A stretch of DNA of 64,000 bases from DASPKM01 sp035628135. Its GTDB lineage: Bacteria > Bacteroidota > Bacteroidia > Chitinophagales > Chitinophagaceae. The translations under genes and the position numbers were made by a program. The stretch spans positions 366,392-430,391 of the forward strand of contig DASPKM010000004.1 of NCBI GenBank assembly GCA_035628135.1, written 5' to 3'. The notes below the pieces were generated by a model that saw only the letters and a list, made by a program, of their open reading frames with translations, was not told the origin of the DNA and searched no databases. Shown here one piece after another: positions 25,083-31,694 of this stretch. Each line of letters opens with the position of its first letter. Within the stretch, counting starts at the first letter, position 1.

Positions 25083-26066
25083 ATGATACAGCCGCTTGAA
25101 GCAAAACAGGACCTTGCAGTAAGCCTTTCCAATGGCGTGCGCTCCACCGCAGGCAAGGTGTGGGATGTACTGACGGCAAGCAGGGATGGGAACCTGCAGC
25201 GCGTACAGCAATTGGTGAATGAATGCGCGGAGCTGGCCTATGCACAATACAATTATACGCCTCCCATTCATTTTGCAGTAAGAGAGGGACATGCAGAACT
25301 GGTGCAATACCTGCTTGGTCTCGGCGCACTGGACCCATCTTATATCACGTATCCTTTCAAGGAAACGCTTCTTACAGTTGCGCAGGACAGGGGCTATCGC
25401 GCTATAGCAGGCATGTTGCAGCAATATCTCAGCGACCCCTCGCTCTGTAAATTCAAAGGTGATAATGGCGAGATACACTACAATCAAACGCCGGTACAAC
25501 AAGCCTTTCAAAAAGCAGTAGACAAAGGCGACATCTGCACAACAGCGGCATTGCTACTCGATCATGCCGACCTGCTGCAAACCGATAATTATTTCTGGGG
25601 TGAAGGCATACTCATGATGCCGGCCAAAGACCCGAATCCTGAAATGGTGAAATTATTGCTTGACCATGGCGCCAAAGTTCCAGGCGTATCAAAATGGGGA
25701 CGGTTTTATTATTTCAAGCACTACCCTATGGCTGTATTCCTGATGCAGCACGGCATGAATCCAAATCACATGAACTGGCATCATGTAACGTTATTGCACG
25801 ATATGGCACAGGAAGGCGACTTGCAAAAAGCCCGGCTACTGTTGCAGCATGGCGCTGATGTGGACCCGTTAGAAGAAGAATACTGTTCTACGCCACTCGG
25901 AATGGCGGCGAGGTGGGGACATGTTGAAATGGTTGAACTTTTATTGCAGCAAGGCGCGGACGTGCACACAGCGGGCGTTGACTGGGCTACACCGTTACAA
26001 TGGGCAAAGCGAAAAGGACATGAACGCATCGAAGCGATGCTGCGTGAAGCCGGCGCCGAACATTGA
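25083..26066 (+). CDS. ankyrin-repeat protein
   Basis: 327 residues with no signal peptide. At least five ankyrin repeats are visible: NYTPPIHFAVREGHAELVQYLLGLG near the start, NPEMVKLLLDHGA in the middle, and a run of three at the C-terminus (HVTLLHDMAQEGDLQKARLLLQHGADV, STPLGMAARWGHVEMVELLLQQGADV, ATPLQWAKRKGHERIEAMLREAGA). Ankyrin proteins are protein-binding scaffolds; no catalytic domain is attached. It is a single gene, and the 3' end is 42 bases from a strong promoter for the RNA region that follows. A link with that region is possible only by position. Confidence 0.9.
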   Translation: MIQPLEAKQDLAVSLSNGVRSTAGKVWDVLTASRDGNLQRVQQLVNECAELAYAQYNYTPPIHFAVREGHAELVQYLLGLGALDPSYITYPFKETLLTVAQDRGYRAIAGMLQQYLSDPSLCKFKGDNGEIHYNQTPVQQAFQKAVDKGDICTTAALLLDHADLLQTDNYFWGEGILMMPAKDPNPEMVKLLLDHGAKVPGVSKWGRFYYFKHYPMAVFLMQHGMNPNHMNWHHVTLLHDMAQEGDLQKARLLLQHGADVDPLEEEYCSTPLGMAARWGHVEMVELLLQQGADVHTAGVDWATPLQWAKRKGHERIEAMLREAGAEH

Positions 26067-26108
26067 TTGCAATCAAACGTCAACGCCGTAAAAAAACTTT
26101 TAGAAAAA

Positions 26109-26141
26109 TTTGGAAACATCAAAAAAATATTTCCATCTTTG
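26109..26141 (+). promoter_or_regulatory. Bacteroidota-type promoter (TTTG - 21 nt - CATCTTTG)
   Basis: A -33 TTTG (26109-26112) and a -7 box CATCTTTG (26134-26141, one mismatch to TAnnTTTG) are separated by 21 bases. Transcription would start near 26148. It is the clearest promoter upstream of the tRNA array. Confidence 0.6.
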
Positions 26142-26147
26142 CATTCG

Positions 26148-26303
26148 CAAATCAACAACATGCATCGCAGACCTATAAATACAATGATTGACCGGTTTAG
26201 TTCCGAGAAGGGCTATACCAACGGTGGGGCATGTTATGCTACAGAATGAGTCATAAAAACTATTCCGATATAACAGACCCCGCACAAAATTGCGGGGTTT
26301 TTA
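26148..26303 (+). ncRNA. candidate small RNA with own promoter and terminator
   Basis: About 155 bases between the promoter at 26109-26141 and a strong terminator at 26278-26302, with no convincing ORF. A short tRNA-like 5'/3' pairing (GGTTTAG with CTATACC, 26190-26215) is seen but no complete tRNA. No family is recognised. Confidence 0.45.
26278..26302 (+). terminator. Rho-independent terminator of small RNA
   Basis: CCCCGCA - CAAAAT - TGCGGGG (7-bp perfect stem) followed by TTTTT. Confidence 0.85.
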
Positions 26304-26497
26304 ATTTGGAACATATGCTGAAACAGTCACTACATAAACGAATTAAACAATTGACGGAAAGATCGATAGCATCCGAACGGGAGTATTGTGCCAAAAGGAA
26401 TAGCAACGGTAATCCTGTTGATACGGAGCGAGATATTATCCATATACGGCCGAGGTATATCCAGACATGACCTGCGCACGCAGGTAAATGTGGCAAG

Positions 26498-26527
26498 AAG
26501 CCCGGTCGATATGCGGCCGGGCTTTTT
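26498..26527 (+). terminator. terminator-like hairpin just before the tRNA array
   Basis: AAGCCCGG pairs with CCGGGCTT (loop of 11), followed by TTTG. It lies 11 bases before the first tRNA, so it would end transcripts entering from the left or act as an attenuator. A perfect palindrome CCTGCGCACGCAGG lies just upstream at 26471-26484. Confidence 0.6.
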
Positions 26528-26537
26528 GTTGCCTTTT

Positions 26538-26613
26538 GGCCTGTTCGTCTAATGGTACAGGATACCACACTTTCGATGTGGGGATACGGGTTCGATTCCC
26601 GTACAGGCTACCA
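26538..26613 (+). tRNA. tRNA-Glu(TTC)
   Basis: Acceptor GGCCTGT / ACAGGCT (G-T at the end), anticodon arm CCACA-CTTTCGA-TGTGG with anticodon TTC, T-arm ACGGG-TTCGATT-CCCGT, and encoded CCA. It has the TTCGTCTA D-arm start typical of Glu tRNAs but is otherwise diverged. The next tRNA follows with no spacer. Confidence 0.85.
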
Positions 26614-26685
26614 GGTTCGTTGGTGTAATGGCTAACATAGCAGATTGTCGATCTGTTGACACGGGTTCGAATCCCGTACGAACCG
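26614..26685 (+). tRNA. tRNA-Asp(GTC)
   Basis: Acceptor GGTTCGT / ACGAACC, anticodon arm GCAGA-TTGTCGA-TCTGT with anticodon GTC, T-arm ACGGG-TTCGAAT-CCCGT. CCA not encoded. It directly abuts the previous tRNA. Confidence 0.8.
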
Positions 26686-26690
26686 CGCAC

Positions 26691-26762
26691 TGGTTTATAG
26701 TTCAATGGACAGAACACCGCGCTACGAACGCGGAGATGAAAGTTCGATTCTTTCTAAACCAA
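26691..26762 (+). tRNA. tRNA-Arg(ACG)
   Basis: Acceptor TGGTTTA / TAAACCA, anticodon arm CCGCG-CTACGAA-CGCGG with anticodon ACG, T-arm GAAAG-TTCGATT-CTTTC. Spacing to the previous tRNA is 5 bases. Confidence 0.85.
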
Positions 26763-26796
26763 CACCGCCAGCATTTGAAGGGATTGATATTCAGCA

Positions 26797-26868
26797 GATG
26801 ATTTAGCTCAATGGTAGAGCAGCACCCTGATACGGTGCAGGTTGATAGTTCGAATCTATCAGTCATCA
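26797..26868 (+). tRNA. tRNA-Ile(GAT)
   Basis: Acceptor GATGATT / AGTCATC (one G-T pair), anticodon arm GCACC-CTGATAC-GGTGC with anticodon GAT, T-arm GATAG-TTCGAAT-CTATC. Confidence 0.85.
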
Positions 26869-26869
26869 C

Positions 26870-26945
26870 TGGCTCGTAGCTCAATTGGCAGAGCTCCAGG
26901 TTTTTACCCTGGAGGTTGTGAGTTCGATCCTCACCGGGCCAACCA
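26870..26945 (+). tRNA. tRNA-Lys(TTT)
   Basis: Acceptor TGGCTCG / CGGGCCA, anticodon arm CCAGG-TTTTTAC-CCTGG with anticodon TTT, T-arm GTGAG-TTCGATC-CTCAC, CCA present at 26943-26945. Confidence 0.85.
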
Positions 26946-26946
26946 T

Positions 26947-27019
26947 GGATGAATAGCTCAACTGGCAGAGCAACGGCTTGTTAAGCCGGAGGTTGAAAGT
27001 TCGATTCTTTCTTCATCCG
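26947..27019 (+). tRNA. tRNA-Asn(GTT)
   Basis: Acceptor GGATGAA / TTCATCC, anticodon arm with loop TTGTTAA (anticodon GTT; the outer stem pair is A-G, unpaired), T-arm GAAAG-TTCGATT-CTTTC. One base after the tRNA-Lys CCA. Confidence 0.82.
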
Positions 27020-27161
27020 CCGTAGCATGACATTGACAATGTCATCACAAGAGCTTCCTCTTTTAAGGAAGGAACATGCCGTTGCATTCAAACCAGGCCT
27101 GTGCTTCAAAAAAGCATGGCAGTGCAGGAGTAGTAACTCCCTGTATGCTGTTGCTGCAGCG
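27020..27161 (+). other. structured non-coding spacer between tRNA-Asn and tRNA-like units
   Basis: No gene. Contains the palindrome TGACATTG-A-CAATGTCA (27027-27043), a hairpin CTTCCT-CTTTTA-AGGAAG, a hairpin TGCTT-CAAAA-AAGCA, and GGAGT-AGTA-ACTCC. These may be remnants of tRNA arms or a separate structured RNA. Confidence 0.4.
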
Positions 27162-27213
27162 GATGTGTCAGCAACACTGCGTGTCGGGGGTTCGATTCCC
27201 CTTCACATCACCA
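27162..27213 (+). ncRNA. truncated tRNA-like unit (no D or anticodon arm)
   Basis: Acceptor GATGTGT / TCACATC, T-arm GGGGG-TTCGATT-CCCCT and encoded A-CCA, but only 17 bases separate the acceptor 5' strand from the T-arm. The 5' strand also lies in the loop of a perfect 8-bp hairpin (TGTTGCTG 27149-27156 / CAGCAACA 27169-27176), an alternative fold. Confidence 0.5.
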
Positions 27214-27220
27214 TTTAACG

Positions 27221-27274
27221 GGTGTGATAGCTCAGTGGTTAGAGCAGCAGACAAATCGCGGGTTCGAATCCCGC
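27221..27274 (+). ncRNA. tRNA-like unit lacking anticodon arm
   Basis: A typical 5' half (GGTGTGATA, D-arm GCTC...GAGC) is joined through CAGACAAAT to a T-arm GCGGG-TTCGAAT-CCCGC. There is no anticodon stem, and the 3' sequence does not pair with the 5' acceptor strand. Confidence 0.5.
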
Positions 27275-27327
27275 ACGGACTGTGAATCCGTTAGCTCAGG
27301 CGGTAGAGCACTACGCTCATAACGTAG
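27275..27327 (+). ncRNA. permuted tRNA-like unit with GTG and CAT anticodon arms
   Basis: An anticodon-type arm ACGGA-CTGTGAA-TCCGT (GTG, His) is followed by a D-arm (GCTC...GAGC) and a second anticodon-type arm CTACG-CTCATAA-CGTAG (CAT, Met). No T-arm follows. The order T-arm, anticodon, D, anticodon across this and the preceding unit is not that of any normal tRNA. Confidence 0.45.
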
Positions 27328-27610
27328 AGGAAAAAGGGAGTCCACCACTCCTGTAACAAAGGTGACCATTATAAAAAGCCGGGTTGTTTGCCCGCGGTAC
27401 TACCGCAGTCCGGTAAACACCTGCATGCAGGCTTCTCGGCAGTATGGCTTGCATTACTTCACAGGAGCAGCAATTGCCGATGAAGCCGGTGATCCCACAT
27501 ACAGGGGTAACCGGCAGAAGTCAAGGACGCTCCGATGAACTGATGCGAAAAAATACTGGCACTGCCTGCTTCCGTGGATACGGGATGGTGAACAATGCGG
27601 CTTTTTAATT
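27328..27610 (+). ncRNA. structured leader RNA upstream of slipin gene
   Basis: About 280 bases without a coding frame but rich in hairpins: GGAGT-CCACC-ACTCC, CCGGG-TTGTTTG-CCCG, GCGGT-ACT-ACCGC, and GCCGGT...ACCGGC (27485-27515) with an inner CCC/GGG. It could be further tRNA relics or the 5' leader of the slipin mRNA. Confidence 0.4.
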
Positions 27611-27638
27611 TTTAAAACTTATAACAACCAATAACAAC

Positions 27639-27645
27639 AGGAGGT
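27639..27645 (+). promoter_or_regulatory. perfect Shine-Dalgarno AGGAGGT
   Basis: AGGAGGT ends 4 bases before the slipin ATG. Genes in this phylum generally lack such sites, and none of the neighbours has one, so it stands out. Confidence 0.85.
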
Positions 27646-27649
27646 AAAC

Positions 27650-28759
27650 ATGAAACGCGTATTGATCAACGCCTACCAGGTAGGCCTGGTATTCAGGCGC
27701 GGAATGTACAAGCGCATGCTGAAGGAAGGCAAATACTGGTTATGGGCTTCCGATACCGTGTACGTGTACGACGTAACCAAGCCTTTTTATGCACCCGTTG
27801 AACTGAACATCCTGTTGCAGGATGCAGAGCTGGCCGATGCATTGCAGGTGATCGAAGTAAAAGACAACGAGATCGCGCTGCAATACGAAAATGGTTTGCT
27901 GAAACAGGTACTGAACCCCGGACGGTACACTTTCTGGAAAAGTGTAATCCGCTATGATTTCATTCGCGCCGACATCAGCAAGATCGAGATCACTGAAAAC
28001 ATCGACCGGTCTGTATTAATGAACAAACTGGTAGCTCCATACGTACGCTCTGTAACTGTAGAGAGCTACGAGAAAGCAGTTTTGTTCGTGGACGGCAAAT
28101 ATGTAAAGGTGCTGGAAAGCGGTGTGTACTACTGGTGGAAGAACAACATTGCCATCAACGTGGGCCGGGTAGATGGGCGGCAACAGCAATTAGAGATCAA
28201 TGGACAGGAAATCCTGACCAAAGACAAAGCTGCATTGCGCATCAATGCCTGGGCACAGTACAAGGTAACCGATATTGAAAAAGCGGTATTGGCCAACAAG
28301 GAATACGACAAGCAATTGTACGTAAACTTCCAGGTTGCATTGCGTGCTTACATCGGTACTTACACCCTGGATGAGTTGCTGGAGAAAAAAGAGACCATTG
28401 CTCCCGTGGTATTGCAAAACGTGCAGGAAAGCGCGGAAGCATTGGGCGTGGCAGTATATGGATTCGGTATCCGCGACATCATCCTGCCAGGTGACGTGAA
28501 GGAGATCATGAACCAGGTGTTGATTGCCGAGAAAAAAGCTCAGGCAAACATCATCATGCGCCGTGAGGAAACTGCCAGCACACGCAGCCTGCTGAACACC
28601 GCCAAGCTGATGGAGGACAACGCAATGCTGTTCAAGTTGAAAGAAATGGAATACGTGGAGAAGATCGCAGACAAGATCAACAGCATCAGCGTAAGTGGCA
28701 ACGGCATGCTGATCGAACAGTTGAAGCAGATCTTTGTGAAAAGTTCCGCACCCGGTTGA
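27650..28759 (+). CDS. slipin (SPFH/band-7) family protein
   Basis: 369 residues, no signal peptide or N-terminal membrane hairpin. The opening KRVLINAYQVGLVFRRGMYKRMLKEGKYWL is typical of the slipin subgroup that begins directly with a short beta domain. The SPFH domain spans about 120-290, with LTKDKAALRINAWAQYKVTD and GVAVYGFGIRDIILPGDVKEIMNQVL, and is followed by a helical region (AEKKAQANIIMRREETASTRSLLNTAKLM) for oligomerisation. SPFH proteins form large cage- or ring-like assemblies. As I recall, slipins of this type occur in RNA-repair gene neighbourhoods with RtcB, but no ligase gene is in this window. It sits just after the tRNA-like array, translated from a strong Shine-Dalgarno, and ends at a terminator. 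Confidence 0.9.
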   Translation: MKRVLINAYQVGLVFRRGMYKRMLKEGKYWLWASDTVYVYDVTKPFYAPVELNILLQDAELADALQVIEVKDNEIALQYENGLLKQVLNPGRYTFWKSVIRYDFIRADISKIEITENIDRSVLMNKLVAPYVRSVTVESYEKAVLFVDGKYVKVLESGVYYWWKNNIAINVGRVDGRQQQLEINGQEILTKDKAALRINAWAQYKVTDIEKAVLANKEYDKQLYVNFQVALRAYIGTYTLDELLEKKETIAPVVLQNVQESAEALGVAVYGFGIRDIILPGDVKEIMNQVLIAEKKAQANIIMRREETASTRSLLNTAKLMEDNAMLFKLKEMEYVEKIADKINSISVSGNGMLIEQLKQIFVKSSAPG

Positions 28760-28765
28760 TAGCTG

Positions 28766-28798
28766 ACATCCGGTACTGTAATGGTGCCGGATGTTTTT
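28766..28798 (+). terminator. Rho-independent terminator of slipin gene
   Basis: ACATCCGGTAC pairs with GTGCCGGATGT (one T-G pair), followed by TTTTTAT. Confidence 0.85.
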
Positions 28799-28828
28799 AT
28801 ATCTTCATGTGCCTTGTAAACAACTACC

Positions 28829-29323
28829 ATGAAGGCCAAAACATTTACATTTTCGGGAACGGTCCACAACATCGAAAGCAATATGCCGGGCATACTTAAC
28901 CCGAATGTGTTGGTTCCTGAAGACATTGTGGACAGCCTGCACGCATTGGCAGGAAAAGAAAAGGGACCTGTGCAGGTGAAATGCGGGTTAAAGAAAAAAT
29001 GGTACAAGGCCAATATAGTAAAATACAAGGGCGCGTGGCGATTATACCTTCATGGGATCATGCGCAATGAAACCGGCATCGAAGTAGGCGATACCGTTCG
29101 TGTTACATTGGTATACGATCCTGAAGCGCGCATGCCGCCAATGCCAAAGGCTTTTAAAGACGCGCTTGCCGCCAATAAACCGGCCAAAAAAATATGGCTG
29201 ATGCAATCCAAATCGCGCAGAAAAGAGGTGCTCAATTATCTTAATTCCCTGAAGACGCAGGAATCAGTAGCGCGCAATGTGCAGAAGCTGATTGTGCAAT
29301 TCCTGGAGAAACGAAAGCAATAA
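28829..29323 (+). CDS. DUF1905 / YdeI-OmdA-type protein
   Basis: 164 residues. The N-terminal half (TFTFSGTVHNIESN ... WYKANIVKYKGAWRLYLHGIMRNETGIEVGDTVRVTLVYD) is a DUF1905 beta-barrel. The C-terminal half (PKAFKDALAANKPAKKIWLMQSKSRRKEVLNYLNSLKTQESVARNVQKLI) is the bacteriocin-protection YdeI/OmdA-like helical domain. This fusion is common in soil bacteria; its role is not well defined, though YdeI relatives have been connected to resistance to polymyxin or bacteriocins. It is cytoplasmic, with its own leader of about 70 bases after the slipin terminator. A relation to the SIR2-CHAT gene 115 bases downstream on the same strand is possible. Confidence 0.85.
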   Translation: MKAKTFTFSGTVHNIESNMPGILNPNVLVPEDIVDSLHALAGKEKGPVQVKCGLKKKWYKANIVKYKGAWRLYLHGIMRNETGIEVGDTVRVTLVYDPEARMPPMPKAFKDALAANKPAKKIWLMQSKSRRKEVLNYLNSLKTQESVARNVQKLIVQFLEKRKQ

Positions 29324-29437
29324 AAGCTCCATGATGAAGCGGCTGTTTGGACCAGCGGCATAAATTCTGCATATCACAGCTTACCGGCGAGGCTTGAAGC
29401 ATTAAATGCTTTTTTATGATTGTATATTGGAAAATGT

Positions 29438-31690
29438 ATGGGACTTAAAGTGCACAGGGTGATATCGAGGCGCTTGCCTGAGCCGGGCTTAATGCCCGAG
29501 GACACGCCGGAACTGCATGCGCTTGCACAGTATGTAAGGGCTGGCCGGTGCATTTTGTTCGTAGGCGCGGGACTGCCTTCAGGAGCGGGCCTTCCAACCT
29601 GGGTGGAATTGATGGAAAGGCTGGTGAAAAAGATCACCTGCTACGGTATTAATGAAGGCGTGGTACCCAATTATATCTCCCTCCCTGTTAGTGAAGAAGA
29701 TGCCTGGAAAGACCCTGTGGTGGTTGCTGTACAAAAGGAACTAGGTAAAAAAACATTCGATCAATTGCTCAAGCAGATCCGTCGCACCACTGCCCTTACC
29801 TCGGAACCAGAGATCATCTTACTCGCATTGGAAATTGTGGGCCGCACTTCCATAGAACGCGCAGAGTTGATGCGGCTGCTGCAACAAAAGCGCTTTCCGG
29901 AGCTGGCCGAGTTTTGCCGCAACAGGTTGGGTAATGAACGGTTCAACCAGGAAATACGCAAGGCCCTGGTACCAAAATCCGGGTTGCCCGCGGCATTCCG
30001 CCATATTGTGCGCACGCCATTCGCGTGCATTGTAACCACTAATTTCGATACGTTGATCGAGCGAGCCTACGAACAATTCGGGCAAACGGGTATTCCACGC
30101 GCACCCACGGGCGTTGAGCTTACACAGCTTGGCACGCTGCTGATAGATGATTCGTTTTTTGTATTGAAAGCGCATGGCGACGCGCTGCGTCCTGAAACGA
30201 TGATATTTTCAGCGAACGATTACCGCCGCCTCATTCATGCCACGCCCGCATTCCAGGCATTCTTCAACAGCATGCTAATGACGCATGCATTGCTGTTTGT
30301 AGGTTATTCATTGAACGATGCCAACTTTCGCCTGTTATTGGACCAGCAGTTTACGATGTTCAACGGGCAGGTGCCGCCGCGCTATGCATTGCTAAGCGGT
30401 GTTGGCGCCGCGGAAGAAGATATTCTGTGGCAAACCGCCCGGCTACAGGTGCTCTCCTATCCCGATGGAAAGCACGAGCACGTAGAAAGATTTTTAGGAA
30501 GGCTTGCAAGGGTCACGAAACAACCAGGCGCCATCATTCCTTCGAAACCGGCGACGCCTTCGCCCAAAACAGGCATCATCAATACAGACGAAGCATCTAC
30601 ACTGTTCAACACCAGCATCCGCGATGGAAGGTTGTTGGTTGAACTCGTACGGCCTGCCAATTCTAAAACGCAGCCCACCACATGGGCCATGCAGGTAAGC
30701 CAAAAGGATTTTGAGGACTTTAAGTCATCGATCAAAGACGTGGTAAAAGCACACACGCAATATCACTCGGCCATGCCCGAAATAAATGCCATCAAAGAAC
30801 ATTTTTTGAAATTGTTTCCTGCGGAGCTGTTTCGAAAGCTGGCGGCATTGAAACCGGGCTCGCCCATTCGTTTTGTTTGCAGGCATGGAACGCACCGCAT
30901 ACCCTGGGAATGGTTGCCGGCGGCCAAAACACCGCTATGCCTGAGACATTCGGTTTCACGATGCCCCATCACATTAAGCGATACGGCGCGGGGCTACCGC
31001 ATACTCAACAAAAGGGTTCGCGCACTTATCATTGGCGACGCGGGCAGCGGCCAGCCGCCCCAACTCTGGCCCCTGGACGAGGCAGAACGCGAAGCGACAG
31101 AAATAGTAAAGCGGCTGCGGAATAAATTATCTCCTAAAGGGGTTACGCATTTGTCGAGGAAAACCGCCACCAGGAACCGCATCCTGCGCGAATTGCGGGA
31201 AGGAGATTATGATATCATCCATTTTGCAGGACATGCATGGTTCACCAACCGTGAATCTTATCTATGGGCCTGGGACAATGTAATGCTGGGTTCTGAGCTA
31301 ACGCCCATGCTTAGCCGCAGGCCTCCGTCGTTGCTGGTAATGAGCACGCATTTCACCAGCTTCGTGCCGCTGGGGATTAATGAAGACCTGATGGCGAAGC
31401 TGGCCGGCAAAACCACAGCGCTGCACGAAATAGAAGCTCAGCATTCGCTCGACTTTGCCGAAAACGCCATGCGTTGCGGCGTAGCTACTTTCGTGGGCTC
31501 ATTCGGCGAGCCTCCGGAAAAGGACACGGCCGACACCATGATCGCTTTTTATGAAGGGTTGCTGGCAGGCGATTCCGTGGCCGGCTCGCTGCTGAAAGCA
31601 AGGAAGCGCCGTGTCCAGAAAGGATTCACGAGCAGCCTCCTTGTAACAGCCACAGGTTATGGCGATCTGCGGCTGGTGAATAAAAAATGA
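29438..31690 (+). CDS. SIR2-CHAT fusion protein, putative defence effector
   Basis: 750 residues from ATG at 29438 (a TTG six codons earlier also opens the frame). Residues about 25-330 form a SIR2-like NADase domain: LFVGAGLPSGAGLP (nucleotide-binding loop), TTNFDTL with the catalytic-type Asn near 201, KAHGD with His near 246, and FVGYSLNDANF. Residues about 490-745 are a CHAT (caspase-HetF/TPR-type) domain, with the catalytic His in DIIHFAGHAW near 595. Where a Cys is expected (lsAC.tg) the sequence is LLVMSTHFTSF, so the protease dyad looks incomplete. SIR2 domains of this type deplete NAD+ in anti-phage systems such as Thoeris and DSR. The combination on one chain suggests a sensing CHAT-fold attached to an NADase. 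Not seen in a known system by me. Confidence 0.82.
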   Translation: MGLKVHRVISRRLPEPGLMPEDTPELHALAQYVRAGRCILFVGAGLPSGAGLPTWVELMERLVKKITCYGINEGVVPNYISLPVSEEDAWKDPVVVAVQKELGKKTFDQLLKQIRRTTALTSEPEIILLALEIVGRTSIERAELMRLLQQKRFPELAEFCRNRLGNERFNQEIRKALVPKSGLPAAFRHIVRTPFACIVTTNFDTLIERAYEQFGQTGIPRAPTGVELTQLGTLLIDDSFFVLKAHGDALRPETMIFSANDYRRLIHATPAFQAFFNSMLMTHALLFVGYSLNDANFRLLLDQQFTMFNGQVPPRYALLSGVGAAEEDILWQTARLQVLSYPDGKHEHVERFLGRLARVTKQPGAIIPSKPATPSPKTGIINTDEASTLFNTSIRDGRLLVELVRPANSKTQPTTWAMQVSQKDFEDFKSSIKDVVKAHTQYHSAMPEINAIKEHFLKLFPAELFRKLAALKPGSPIRFVCRHGTHRIPWEWLPAAKTPLCLRHSVSRCPITLSDTARGYRILNKRVRALIIGDAGSGQPPQLWPLDEAEREATEIVKRLRNKLSPKGVTHLSRKTATRNRILRELREGDYDIIHFAGHAWFTNRESYLWAWDNVMLGSELTPMLSRRPPSLLVMSTHFTSFVPLGINEDLMAKLAGKTTALHEIEAQHSLDFAENAMRCGVATFVGSFGEPPEKDTADTMIAFYEGLLAGDSVAGSLLKARKRRVQKGFTSSLLVTATGYGDLRLVNKK

Positions 31691-31694
31691 CTTG

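Noticed and set aside
27130..27213. 3' end of a tmRNA, because of the T-arm with CCA.
   Set aside because: No matching 5' domain, no tag reading frame and the acceptor pairs locally with 27162-27168.
27540..27550. CTGATGCGAAA resembles the conserved core of a hammerhead ribozyme.
   Set aside because: Stem II is absent and I find no flanking stems I and III with a cleavage site at the right place.
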